In this document: positions 24,263 to 33,906 of the stretch, in pieces | How the letters are laid out: every line of letters starts with the position of its first letter | Position numbering within the stretch: the first letter of the stretch is position 1 | Origin: an uncultured Wohlfahrtiimonas sp. | Lineage (GTDB): Bacteria > Pseudomonadota > Gammaproteobacteria > Cardiobacteriales > Wohlfahrtiimonadaceae | Reading direction: 5' to 3' | Length of the DNA stretch: 33,979 nucleotides | Assembly (NCBI GenBank): GCA_947631095.1 | Contig: CANRJX010000011.1 | Location: 1 to 33,979, forward strand | Translations under genes and position numbers: made by a program | The notes under the pieces: model-generated | What the model saw: the letters and a program-made list of their open reading frames with translations, nothing else | Databases searched by the model: none | What the model was told of the DNA's origin: nothing

Positions 24263-26224
24263 ATGTCTTTAATTGAGTTAAAAAATATCACTCGTTCATT
24301 TCAATCAGGTGATACCAATGTACAGATTTTAAAAGACATTGACCTAACGATTAATGAAGGTGAAATGATCGCTATCATCGGAGCTTCCGGCTCGGGTAAG
24401 TCGACATTAATGAACATTTTGGGTTGCTTAGATCAACCAACTTCTGGTGAATATATTTTCCATAATGAAGATATTGGTCAATATGCAGATGATCAACTTG
24501 CCAAATTACGCCGTGAACATTTTGGATTTATTTTTCAACGTTATCACTTATTATCCACACTGAATGCTGAGGGTAATGTCGAAGTTCCAGCTATTTATGC
24601 AGGCTTTTCACCAAAAGATCGCAAAAATCGTTCAGATGCCTTATTGACTGCGCTTGGGTTACAAGAACGTGTTAAATATTATCCGACACAGCTCTCAGGT
24701 GGACAGCAGCAACGTGTTAGTATCGCTCGTGCATTAATGAATGGCGGTGAAGTCATTCTTGCTGATGAACCAACAGGAGCTCTAGACAGTGAAAGTGGCG
24801 AGCAAGTTTTAAAAATCCTTCAAGAACTTAATCAAGCAGGACATACCATTATTCTCGTCACTCATGATAAACATGTTGCCAACCATGCAACACGCATCAT
24901 AGAACTTAAAGATGGTAATGTCATATCAGATCGTCAAAATACACCGCCAACGATTGAAAAAAATAAAACTGAGCCTGTACAACTACCAAAGCTGAATCAA
25001 AAAAGAGCATCTGAATGGATATTACTCTTTGATCGTATCGTCAATGCATTCAGAATGGCTCTCATTTCGATGTCCATGCAACGCATGCGTACATTTTTAA
25101 CCATGCTTGGCATTATCATAGGTATCGCTTCTGTTGTGCTCGTCATCGCTCTTGGGCAAGGCACCATGAATCAAATACTGAGCAGCATTAATTCAATGGG
25201 TACAAGTACGCTTACCATTTATCCAGGCAGTGGCTTTGGTGATGCGAGATCTGGTCGTGTACGCAGCTTAACGCCACATGATGTGAACTTTTTAAGTCAA
25301 CAAGCATTCATTAAAAATGTCACACCCGTTGTAAGTACAAGCGCACTTGCTCGATATGGCAATTTGGAAAAAAATGTTTCGGTAATGGGTGTAGGAACAC
25401 AATATTTTGAAACGGAAGGCTATTTCCCAGCTGAAGGCATTTTCTTTAATGAAGAGAATGAAGAAAACTTAAGCTTAGATGTCGTTATTGATGAAAGCAC
25501 AAGAGATGAACTATTTACAGATGGCTCCAATCCTATTGGAGAAGTCATTACTTTAAATCGTCTGCCGATGCGAATTATCGGCGTTGCCACATCAAAATCT
25601 CAACGCGCCAGTGGCTATAGTAATCTGACAGTTTTCATTCCATATTCAACAGCCATGAAGCGTTTATTGGGACAGAGCTATTTACGCAATATCACTGTGA
25701 CTGTTCAAGATGATATTGATATGAAATTAGCAGAACAAACCCTAACAAGCCTTATGATCCAATTACATGGTACAAAAGATTTCTTTATATTTACTGCAGA
25801 CTCATTCAAAGAATTGATAGAAGAAACTACTTTTGTTATGCGCTTTTTAATCTTCTCTATCGCGATGATCTCTTTAGTCGTCGGCGGTATTGGCGTAATG
25901 AATATCATGCTAGTCTCCGTCGCTGAGCGCACCAAAGAAATCGGTATGCGAATGGCTGTTGGCGCTCGTAAAAGTGATATATCTATGCAATTTTTAATCG
26001 AAGCCATTTTGGTTTGTTTATTGGGGGGTTGTATTGGGATTTTAGTGGCTTATTCTGCAGGTTTTGGAATTAATCAGCTAGAGTTAGATTTGAAGGTTGG
26101 TTTCTCTTTAATCTCAATTATGGTTGCTATCGGTGCATCTACTGCAATTGGCGTTCTATTTGGTTACTTTCCTGCAAGAAGAGCCGCTCAACTAGCACCC
26201 ATCGAAGCTTTAGAAAGATCATAA
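24263..26224 (+). CDS. macB: MacB, ABC transporter for macrolides, peptides or enterotoxin-like substrates
   Basis: A 653-residue fused ABC exporter. The ATPase occupies 1-225: Walker A GASGSGKS (40-47), signature LSGGQ (144-148), Walker B VILADEP (164-170). The membrane part starts near 275 ([23 protein letters not shown]), followed by a large periplasmic domain (about 300-520) and three more helices, the last ending in PIEALERS. This type IV transporter pushes substrates from the periplasm through MacA and a TolC channel. GAGGT precedes the ATG. A strong terminator follows, so macAB end this operon. Confidence 0.95.
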   Translation: MSLIELKNITRSFQSGDTNVQILKDIDLTINEGEMIAIIGASGSGKSTLMNILGCLDQPTSGEYIFHNEDIGQYADDQLAKLRREHFGFIFQRYHLLSTLNAEGNVEVPAIYAGFSPKDRKNRSDALLTALGLQERVKYYPTQLSGGQQQRVSIARALMNGGEVILADEPTGALDSESGEQVLKILQELNQAGHTIILVTHDKHVANHATRIIELKDGNVISDRQNTPPTIEKNKTEPVQLPKLNQKRASEWILLFDRIVNAFRMALISMSMQRMRTFLTMLGIIIGIASVVLVIALGQGTMNQILSSINSMGTSTLTIYPGSGFGDARSGRVRSLTPHDVNFLSQQAFIKNVTPVVSTSALARYGNLEKNVSVMGVGTQYFETEGYFPAEGIFFNEENEENLSLDVVIDESTRDELFTDGSNPIGEVITLNRLPMRIIGVATSKSQRASGYSNLTVFIPYSTAMKRLLGQSYLRNITVTVQDDIDMKLAEQTLTSLMIQLHGTKDFFIFTADSFKELIEETTFVMRFLIFSIAMISLVVGGIGVMNIMLVSVAERTKEIGMRMAVGARKSDISMQFLIEAILVCLLGGCIGILVAYSAGFGINQLELDLKVGFSLISIMVAIGASTAIGVLFGYFPARRAAQLAPIEALERS

Positions 26225-26249
26225 ATAAAATATAGCCATTCAGCATAAT

Positions 26250-26288
26250 AAAAAACTCCCACTAGTACATTTCTTATGGGAGTTTTTT
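26250..26288. terminator. bidirectional terminator between convergent operons
   Basis: AAAAAACTCCCA (26250-26261) and TGGGAGTTTTTT (26277-26288) form a 12 bp stem with T-runs in both directions. It ends macAB and the minus-strand operon ending at 26309. Confidence 0.9.
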
Positions 26289-26308
26289 ATTTAATCTATT
26301 TTCAATGG

Positions 26309-27964
26309 TTATTTTTGAATTTTTTCAGAGATTGATTCAATGTCTAAAACATCAAATTTATGTGGTAATCCCCACTCACTAATATAGCCATCTTTAGCAG
26401 TCGATTGAACTCTAAAATAGTAAGTACCTGGTGATAAATCTTCTACATAATAATGATTTTCTGCTAACTGTTGCTCTACCAATACCTGAGCGAAATTACT
26501 ACTGTTAGAAATTTGAATCTTATACTGAGTTCCTTCTTCCAATGGCGCCCATTCTAACTCTATATCCACTCTTTTAATCTTTGATTTTTCAAGATATGGA
26601 TCTTCTAATAAAACCCTAAAAGATTGTTCTGGAGAAAAAGGTCCTCTTTTGCCATTGTCATCAATAGAAGCAACACGCCAAAAATATATGCCTGATAATA
26701 AATTTTCAGGTTTATACGTCGATTCAGTTAAATTATCAGCATCAATGACAATATCTCTAAAAATATCATCTTTTGACACCTGTAAATAATATTTACTCGC
26801 TTCATCATTCACTTTTTGCCAACGAAACTCTAAATTTTTAAGCAAAACTTTCTCTTCTTGAGTGGGTGCAATTAATTCTGCTGCAAATGGTCTCGCATTT
26901 AAAATAAACTCATAAGCTGCTGGTTGTCCTGTGACGCCATATTGATCAATTGCACTCGTGATTAATGTATATCTCCCATCAGACAGATCATCACCCAATA
27001 GTACATTCCCTTCAGATCTCACGCTCGATACAGCTTCATGTTCATCAGTACCTACCGGAATGATTTTAGTTGAATAACCAACTATATTTTCGACCGGAGT
27101 CACTTCAATTCTAATCGGGACACTTTCTATTAATTGCGGGAAATTATTAAATTCAGGAGCGGCTAACATTTCAACATGTTTAGTTTCACCATCTTTTTCA
27201 ATAATAATGGCTTGCCCTTCCAATAACTCTGCAACATTTTTTGCACCTTCTTGTGATTTTGCAACCACTTTACCTTTAACAACCTCAGTTACACTATTAT
27301 CATTTTCTAAACCCATTCGAAATATTGTTCCACGAACTGAAGTTGTTGCAGTTGCAGTTTTTACTTCATAATTTGTATTGGAAATAGGACTAGAATAAAC
27401 ACGATTTTCCAATCGCCCTTTTTCTAATTGTAATTTAATATCACTCAATGACCCATCGCCCAAAGCGATTAAATCATTTAAAATTAGTTTACTGTCACTT
27501 TGTCAAAGTAATCTTGAACCATCTTTAAATAAGATAGTTGCCAAACCGCCTTCACCTGTAATAACCGTATCACCTGCCGTCAGAATTAAATTATCCTTAT
27601 TGGTAAAATCTTGATCCAAAATTAATATTTGTTCATGATTATTGATAATTTTCACTTCGCCCACTGCATGCACTAACGTTGCTGCAGATTGATTGACTTT
27701 TAACCATTGCCTTGGAACTTTAATTAAAGTCCCCGGTTCAATATAGTCATCATTCGGTAGTTGATTAATTTTTTTTAATTCTGTCCATAAACTTATATTA
27801 TGCAAATGTCTTTGTGAAATATTCCATAAGCTATCACCAGGAATAGTTTTATATAAAAATATATCACTGACTTGCTTATGCTCTTCAATTTCCGCATAGA
27901 TCACTGACATAAATAATGAGAAAACAATTAAAATCTGAAGCCAGATTAATTTCATCTTATTCAT
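26309..27964 (-). pseudogene. LysM-FecR domain protein interrupted by one in-frame TGA
   Basis: Two open frames, 27964-27503 and 27463-26309, lie in the same frame, divided by one TGA at 27505-27503 and a short unopened stretch. Read through, they make one protein of 551 codons: signal peptide (MNKMKLIWLQILIVFSLFMSVIYA), LysM domain (about 38-85), FecR domain (about 95-230), and two or three fibronectin type III-like domains to the C-terminus. The stop falls inside the FecR core (KDGSRLL, stop, QSDSKLILNDL), where a leucine is usual; TTA to TGA is one change. It would be a periplasmic or cell-wall protein. It is last in a minus-strand operon after mlaE. Gene loss, a sequencing error and read-through (TGA followed by C is leaky) are all possible. 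Confidence 0.8.
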
Positions 27965-27998
27965 TTTGATTATCCTTAATTGTTTTGTTGTAATTTTT

Positions 27999-28775
27999 TT
28001 ATCTAAACAACAAGGCTGTTAATAAGAAGTCTGCCGCTAAAATCAACAATGATGCTTTAACCACTGTTGCTGTTGTTGAATTTGCAATACCACTTGAAGT
28101 GGCACCCCCCATCAAACCTTCTCTCAATGCGACTAAATTACAAATTAGGCCAAAAACAATACTTTTAACAATCACACCATTAAAAATATCATCATAAAAT
28201 ACGACTGAAGATTGCATTTGTGACCAATAACCACCACCATCTAGCCCCAATACTTCAACTGCAATATAGTAACTTCCTAAAATTCCGATATCTGAAAATA
28301 GAATTGTCAAAATAGGTACCACAATAATACCTGCCATCAAACGTGGTAATAAGATATAGCGATATGGATCAACAGCCATCATTTCGTAACTTGACCACTG
28401 CTCTGTTGCTCTCATTAACCCAATTTCTGCAGTAAGCGACGATCCTGCACGCCCTGCATATAATAAAGCTGTAAACACAGAGCTAAGCTCTCTAAACAAA
28501 GCCAATGCTGTGACTGTACCAACAGATGCTTCAGCACCAAATTTTACTAAATTCACATAACCTTGGAATGCCAAAACCATGCCGATAAACAGACCTGATA
28601 ATAAAATAATTGGCAAAGATAAAATACCCAATTGATAAACTTGACGTGCAAATAAACCAGGTTTTTGAAATAAGTATGTAAAATGTTTCGTGATTGCGAA
28701 AAAAAATACAACACTATCACCCAAAGAAGAAATAAATTGAATGACTTTTTGACCAGTTGTTTCTATAAATCTCAT
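27999..28775 (-). CDS. mlaE: MlaE-type phospholipid transporter permease
   Basis: A 258-residue inner-membrane permease. Five to six hydrophobic helices and the family hallmark FRELSSVFTALLYAGRAGSSLTAEIG region (about 92-118, with GRAG and EIG) followed by EQWSSYEMMAVDP. MlaE with MlaF, MlaD and MlaB moves phospholipid between the membranes to keep the outer-membrane asymmetry. Here its start overlaps the mlaF stop (ATGA), but the next gene is a LysM-FecR gene and not mlaD, which is unusual. Confidence 0.92.
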   Translation of the reverse strand: MRFIETTGQKVIQFISSLGDSVVFFFAITKHFTYLFQKPGLFARQVYQLGILSLPIILLSGLFIGMVLAFQGYVNLVKFGAEASVGTVTALALFRELSSVFTALLYAGRAGSSLTAEIGLMRATEQWSSYEMMAVDPYRYILLPRLMAGIIVVPILTILFSDIGILGSYYIAVEVLGLDGGGYWSQMQSSVVFYDDIFNGVIVKSIVFGLICNLVALREGLMGGATSSGIANSTTATVVKASLLILAADFLLTALLFR

Positions 28776-29563
28776 GCTAATAACTCATCCTTCAAAGATG
28801 TTGTTGGCAAGCTAAATGGTACAGGGCCATCTGATAATCCTTCGATGAACTGTCTGACCCAAATATTTTGATCTGCCTTAATTTCATCAGCACTGCCTTG
28901 TGCGATGATTTTCCCACCACTTAAAATATATACATAATCTGCGATGCTCAATACTTCTTCTACATCATGGGAAACAATGATACTCGTTAAATCTAATGCA
29001 TCATTCAAATTTTTAATTAATCGAATAAGCACACCCATCGAGATAGGATCTTGCCCTGTGAATGGCTCATCATATAGTAAAATCTGAGGATCTAATGCAA
29101 TCGCTCTTGCTAAAGCAACACGACGCGCTTGCCCACCTGACAAAGATGATGGTTTAGCATCTTTTAGCGCCCGTAAACCGACTGCTTCAAGTTTTAATAA
29201 AACCAATGTATTAATCAATTCCTCTGAGAGATCGGTATGTTGTCTCAGTGCAAAAGCAACATTATCAAACACTGACATATCAGTAAATAATGCCCCTGAT
29301 TGAAAGAGTAAACCCATTTGCTTACGCAATTCATAAAGCTCTTTACGAGAGACTTTATTTAATGCCTTCCCCATTACAGAAACATTTCCAGTCTGAGGAA
29401 TAACTTGCTGTGTCATTAATTTAAGTAATGTTGTTTTACCAGTACCTGAAGGCCCCATAACAGCCGTAATTTTACCTTTAGGAATGGACATTGAAATCTG
29501 ATCAAAAATGACTCGCTCGCCAAATGATAGCGAAACATCTTTTAAAGTGATTATGTCAGACAT
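28772..29563 (-). CDS. mlaF: MlaF-type ABC transporter ATPase
   Basis: A 263-residue ATPase of the Mla lipid transporter. Walker A GPSGTGKT (37-44), signature LSGGQARR (141-148), Walker B ILLYDEP with the EPFTGQDPISMG loop typical of MlaF, and an H-loop in IIVSHDVEEV. Full family length. It is preceded by the Hpt-protein gene (11 bases) and overlaps mlaE by four bases. Confidence 0.94.
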   Translation of the reverse strand: MSDIITLKDVSLSFGERVIFDQISMSIPKGKITAVMGPSGTGKTTLLKLMTQQVIPQTGNVSVMGKALNKVSRKELYELRKQMGLLFQSGALFTDMSVFDNVAFALRQHTDLSEELINTLVLLKLEAVGLRALKDAKPSSLSGGQARRVALARAIALDPQILLYDEPFTGQDPISMGVLIRLIKNLNDALDLTSIIVSHDVEEVLSIADYVYILSGGKIIAQGSADEIKADQNIWVRQFIEGLSDGPVPFSLPTTSLKDELLA

Positions 29564-29574
29564 CCGTACAACTC

Positions 29575-31365
29575 CTAGTTAAATTTTGCTAAAAATGCTT
29601 TAAATTGCTCAATAATATTCAATATAGATTTGTGATATAACTCGATGATATCGGCATTATACGACAAATTACTGCACATATTATTCTCTAAAATACCCGC
29701 TAATTTAGCAACATCTTTAAGTTTTACAATTTCAGCATTACCACGCAGTGTATGAACAATTCTGATTAAATCATCATATTCTGTTTTGGTTTCTACACCT
29801 TTAGTAATCAGTTGTGTTAACTCATATTCTAGATTATTTAAATCTTCACTAAATGCATCCAGTAAATCTTTATCAAATTGAGGCTCATCTTGAATTTCTG
29901 TGATGGAGTTAATGTTCTGTAAATGTCTTTGTAAAATTTCTTGTGCATTACAAACAACATCATCAACAACTACTCTATTTTCAAAGTTCATATTGCTGAT
30001 ATATTCAATCGCCAACGTAATTTCTAATAAATCATCCTTTGATAAAGGTTGCGACATAAAACCATCAATAAAATATTTCGTCAAACCATAAGAAATCGAC
30101 AAAATTTTCTCTGCTTTGACAGTATTAAATAATTTTTTCTGCAAATCTAATAATTCGGCAGCATCTGATGCATTAATGATTTTTTCACGAATTTGCTTGT
30201 ATTCAATAGTGAAAAACTTCAAAGTTGCTTGTTTAGCACTTGCATATGCCCAATTCTGAGCTTCGCTGTATGACAATGGAACAACTTGATCTTTTCTCAT
30301 CCATAAATTAGATAAAAAGCTTTCTAAAACCCAAAACTGGCTAACAATTTCATTAAATTGATCATCATTCACAGGACGATCGACCAATTTTTTAAAATCT
30401 ATGAGTATATTTTCTGCCAATAAAGATAGACGTTTTAACCCCATAAAATTAAGCACACACTTTAAATTTTCTAAAAAAGAAAATGATTCTTGTAAACGTA
30501 ATCGCTGGGAATAGTCTAAATAAATACGTTCTAACTGCTCATGAATTTTGACCAAATCATCTTTAACAGCCGCACCAAATTTCTTATAGACAATCGGGGT
30601 AATTGAATAAACATCTTGTGTCAGAATATTATTTTCAATAAAAGCAGGGCCATTATCTAAATCTTTTATCGTATTTAAAAGATCTTCATAAATACCTTCT
30701 GGGACATCTTTATCGCTCAATAATGATGACAATCTCAAATCTAAATGAGCCAACAATCTATGTGTATTAACGTCTAGTGCTAATTCACCATCCAATATTG
30801 CTTGAATATAAAATGAGAGCAACAGCCAATCTCTTGCATTGAGTTTTGGTAATGCAGAAGAAATGTCACGACTGAGCGCATTTAATGCATTTAAAGCAAT
30901 TTTTTTATCACTATTTTTGATCAATAATAAGAGTTGTTTCTGGTACAAGGTTCTTAGTATTTTCAATAAAGTTGCATTAATTTCACTAGAAGATTTTTCA
31001 GAATCAGCATTATAATTTCCAATAATGTTATCTTCTGTAATGAATTCTAAGTTTTCATAATTTTCAAGAGCTTGCTCTAAGACTAAACAATAATGCAACA
31101 AAAACTTTTCAGCATCATCTTCACCAAAGGCTGAGAGCAAAGGAACATATTCTAAAGATTGGGCTGTGTATTCAATCGCTTTATCCCAATTTAAAACAGT
31201 AAAGATATTAGACAACTCTTCTAAAGAAGCAGTAATATTGTTTTTTTCATCCACTTCATCATTGGAATCTTCTAATAATGTTTCTAAAGTTACTCGTAAA
31301 TCCGCTGCGATATTCTTTAACTCTTCGATGATTTCTAAATCAGTTAACTTAATTATTTTATCCAT
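29575..31365 (-). CDS. Hpt-domain protein resembling the N-terminal part of ChpA/PilL
   Basis: A 596-residue soluble, helical, acidic protein. Near the C-terminus is a histidine phosphotransfer motif, IRIVHTLRGNAEIVKL, with the phosphorylatable H538. Earlier segments (LNARDWLLLSFYIQAILDG, and RLRLQESFSFLENLKCVL near 290-305) resemble the modules that precede the CheA core in ChpA/PilL and occur alone in FimL. There is no kinase, CheW or receiver domain. It follows the PilG-like and PilJ-like genes by two bases and so should accept or hold phosphate for that response regulator. The kinase must be elsewhere, or the pathway is degenerate. Confidence 0.75.
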   Translation of the reverse strand: MDKIIKLTDLEIIEELKNIAADLRVTLETLLEDSNDEVDEKNNITASLEELSNIFTVLNWDKAIEYTAQSLEYVPLLSAFGEDDAEKFLLHYCLVLEQALENYENLEFITEDNIIGNYNADSEKSSSEINATLLKILRTLYQKQLLLLIKNSDKKIALNALNALSRDISSALPKLNARDWLLLSFYIQAILDGELALDVNTHRLLAHLDLRLSSLLSDKDVPEGIYEDLLNTIKDLDNGPAFIENNILTQDVYSITPIVYKKFGAAVKDDLVKIHEQLERIYLDYSQRLRLQESFSFLENLKCVLNFMGLKRLSLLAENILIDFKKLVDRPVNDDQFNEIVSQFWVLESFLSNLWMRKDQVVPLSYSEAQNWAYASAKQATLKFFTIEYKQIREKIINASDAAELLDLQKKLFNTVKAEKILSISYGLTKYFIDGFMSQPLSKDDLLEITLAIEYISNMNFENRVVVDDVVCNAQEILQRHLQNINSITEIQDEPQFDKDLLDAFSEDLNNLEYELTQLITKGVETKTEYDDLIRIVHTLRGNAEIVKLKDVAKLAGILENNMCSNLSYNADIIELYHKSILNIIEQFKAFLAKFN

Positions 31366-31367
31366 TA

Positions 31368-32876
31368 TTATTCCTTCAATCCTCTATTTAACTGATCAAT
31401 TTCTGAAATAATTAACATCAATTCTTGCTCAACTTCTCTATATGCAGTCACAGAATCATTTGTATTACTCACAACATCTATAAAAAACTCATCCACCAAT
31501 AAAGAGCCCTGCTTCATATTAACCAATTGCTCTTTACGCTCTAGAAAAAATTTCAGTTGTTTTTTCAATGTTGTTCTTAGTTCTTCTAAATCAACCACAT
31601 CTGTTTTAATTAAAGACAAATCATGAGTTAAAGATTGTTCTAAATACTCATAAGTATGGCCCATATCTTTAATAGCATTGGCAAAACCTTCTGTTGACTC
31701 TCGTACTTTTCGACCTTTTTGAAGAATTCTATCACTTTCATTATTCAAAGATGAAACTATCTCTAATTGCGGTAATAAACGTTCCCGCAAGATAACAAAT
31801 TTATCTAACACTCTCATTACTTCAGTAATTCTCTGATCTCTTGCATCTTTTTCTGAGGCAATAAATAAACGCGATTTATTGAGTCGTAAAAATAAGAAAG
31901 CAAAAATGATAAAAAATATTACTGTGCCAATGGATGCAATTAATGAGATTAAAAAAACCGATCGATTAGTTGTCTCTATATATTCCTGTTGTGATAAATA
32001 TGCATTATCAATGGTTTGCTGCAAAATATTTTGAATTTTATCTTTCTCTTCTTGCAAACGAACCTTCATTTGATTCAATAAAACAATTCCGCTCGCATCT
32101 TGAATCAAATCATAAACATCTCTAGCAAGCTGATTAAAGATAAATTGTGATTCAATAATATTTTCTTCTTCCAGCGCGCCTTTCAAGCTTTGAATACCTT
32201 CCGCAGGCATACCCATCATTAACGTATTTAATCCTCTTTGAACCAAAGATAAACTTTCAGTCAGCTCTGCGATAGTTTGAATCTCAACCTTGGATTGACT
32301 ATTTAATACAGTCGAGATATTTGTGTGTAAACCACTCACCGCATTAGCAACCTGATCAACATAGCGAATTGTTTCTAGGCTAACTGATCCTGTGATTGAT
32401 AACTGTTCCGAGACCATCATTAGTATCTTATATAGCGATGTACTTGCTGTATCTGCACGTAATCTCAATTGAATGGCATTGTTTAAGCTATTAAACGCAT
32501 AAGAACGATCTGAAATTAAAACTCTAAACTCATTCCAGACGCTTTTAATATTATCAACATCATGACTGTCTATTTTATTGAGTATCTTCGTAGTTTCATC
32601 AATTTTTTCTTGCAGCACATCATTACTTAATTGCCCACCCTGTGCTTGAATACTGACATAATAATCAATTTCCCGAATAGTTTCATAAGCTTTTGATAAG
32701 TGTTCAACATTTTGATTTGTTTGATATTTCGGCAAACTAACAAATGCAAAAATAATAAAGCCCACCAAAAAAATGCCACAGAGAAAAAAGGCGACAGCGA
32801 GATATTTTCGCTGTTGTTGATACAAAATATTATCAGCCTGATCTTCAGTATTAACTATAGTGTTGTTTTTGGTCAC
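31368..32876 (-). CDS. PilJ-like membrane sensor without a methyl-accepting domain
   Basis: A 502-residue membrane protein. A first helix at about 28-50, an extracytoplasmic helical domain (about 55-300, with a repeat of PilJ-type four-helix modules), a second helix at about 306-330, then a cytoplasmic coiled coil (about 335-500). The conserved hairpin tip of chemoreceptors that binds CheA and CheW is not seen, so it cannot signal like a normal MCP. Between a PilG-like regulator gene (11 bases) and an Hpt gene (two bases) it is likely the sensor of a modified type IV pilus or twitching pathway. The relation to PilJ rests on layout and context. Confidence 0.65.
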   Translation of the reverse strand: MTKNNTIVNTEDQADNILYQQQRKYLAVAFFLCGIFLVGFIIFAFVSLPKYQTNQNVEHLSKAYETIREIDYYVSIQAQGGQLSNDVLQEKIDETTKILNKIDSHDVDNIKSVWNEFRVLISDRSYAFNSLNNAIQLRLRADTASTSLYKILMMVSEQLSITGSVSLETIRYVDQVANAVSGLHTNISTVLNSQSKVEIQTIAELTESLSLVQRGLNTLMMGMPAEGIQSLKGALEEENIIESQFIFNQLARDVYDLIQDASGIVLLNQMKVRLQEEKDKIQNILQQTIDNAYLSQQEYIETTNRSVFLISLIASIGTVIFFIIFAFLFLRLNKSRLFIASEKDARDQRITEVMRVLDKFVILRERLLPQLEIVSSLNNESDRILQKGRKVRESTEGFANAIKDMGHTYEYLEQSLTHDLSLIKTDVVDLEELRTTLKKQLKFFLERKEQLVNMKQGSLLVDEFFIDVVSNTNDSVTAYREVEQELMLIISEIDQLNRGLKE

Positions 32877-32887
32877 TCAATGATCCC

Positions 32888-33259
32888 TTATGCTTTAAAC
32901 TTTTCAATTACATGCAGCAAATCATCTCGCGTAAAAGGTTTAGTAATAAAAGCATCGCAACCGGCCAACTGCCCTCTTGCCTTATCGAAGGCACTGTCTT
33001 TACTAGTCAGCATAATAACAGGTGTCTTGGAAAGCTCTGAAGGCGAGCCTTTAATAATTTGGCATGTATCATAACCATCCAAATTTGGCATCATTACATC
33101 CATAAAAATAAGATCAGGCTTAATGTCTTCTATGTGCGCCAAAGCATTAAAACCATCAATTTCTGAAACAACGTCAAATCCTTCTTTGGATAAAATTAGT
33201 TCAGCTGTTTTACGGACAGTGCTACTATCGTCAACGACCATGATTTTAAAATTACTCAT
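32888..33259 (-). CDS. PilG/PilH-like single-domain response regulator
   Basis: A 123-residue CheY-like receiver. Acidic pocket D10-D11, phosphorylated D54 in IFMDVMMPNLDG, the switch residue in MLTSK and K107 in ITKP are all present. No output domain. It matches the PilG type, which in Pseudomonas controls pilus extension through the Chp pathway. It leads the minus-strand operon; a TATAAT-like -10 box is at 33310-33315 with a poor -35. PilG or PilH cannot be told apart by eye. Confidence 0.85.
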   Translation of the reverse strand: MSNFKIMVVDDSSTVRKTAELILSKEGFDVVSEIDGFNALAHIEDIKPDLIFMDVMMPNLDGYDTCQIIKGSPSELSKTPVIMLTSKDSAFDKARGQLAGCDAFITKPFTRDDLLHVIEKFKA

Positions 33260-33334
33260 AATTATTATATTCCATTGGCTAATTTTCAGAACAACCTTTG
33301 CAGTACCTCATTATATAGATAATTTAAACTTTAA

Positions 33335-33850
33335 CTATGCCTTTTCTTCAAATTTATCACGCAAATATCTAAATAGAAGCGTGCGACTACGAGACTTACC
33401 ACCTTTTTTAATCTCATTAATAGAGTTACGCACCATTTGTCGCATATATTGAAAATCCAAATCATCTAACTGCTCAACAATCTCATCATTCACAGATGCA
33501 TCAGCAGCCAGCAAGCGCTCAACCTTATTCTCAACCCATTTTTCGATCATTTTTTGCTGTTCACTGCCAGATCTTAAACCTTCTAAACGCCTAGATAATC
33601 GTGCATAGTCTTCATCATCAAATGCTCGCATTAATTTGCCAATTAATTGTTTCTGGCGTTTTAATGATGAATCATTACGCATTTCTTGTGCTAGCAAGAT
33701 TGCTTCATATAAAGAAATTGGCAATTCTAAACTTTCCAAATCATTCTTTGATAACTGGATCATTGAGATACCTACATTTTGTCTAGCATCGGCTTCTCTT
33801 TTTAACTGACTCTTACTTGGGCCGTAATCTTCAAAATCTTCTTCGTACAT
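33335..33850 (-). CDS. darP: DarP/YjgA, ribosome-associated 50S assembly protein
   Basis: A 171-residue basic helical protein that in E. coli binds late 50S precursors and helps the peptidyl transferase centre mature. The signature PSKSQLKREADARQNVG at the N-terminus, KRQKQLIGKLMR in the middle and SRTLLFRYLRD at the end match the family, and the length is typical. AGGAG precedes the ATG by nine bases. It lies between tRNA-Glu and the PilG-like gene on the same strand. Confidence 0.92.
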   Translation of the reverse strand: MYEEDFEDYGPSKSQLKREADARQNVGISMIQLSKNDLESLELPISLYEAILLAQEMRNDSSLKRQKQLIGKLMRAFDDEDYARLSRRLEGLRSGSEQQKMIEKWVENKVERLLAADASVNDEIVEQLDDLDFQYMRQMVRNSINEIKKGGKSRSRTLLFRYLRDKFEEKA

Positions 33851-33870
33851 AAGTTATTTCTCCTGATAGC

Positions 33871-33899
33871 AAAAAGCCTGCAACATTGTGCAGGCTTCT
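33871..33899 (-). terminator. terminator of tRNA-Glu
   Basis: On the minus strand AAGCCTGCA and TGCAGGCTT form a 9 bp stem with a six-base loop, followed by TTTT, eight bases after the tRNA. Confidence 0.8.
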
Positions 33900-33906
33900 A
33901 TTAATA

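Noticed and set aside
27463-27505. Selenocysteine codon or programmed frameshift in the LysM-FecR gene
   Set aside because: Both halves are in the same frame, so no frameshift is needed. No selenoprotein family or convincing SECIS hairpin was seen next to the TGA.
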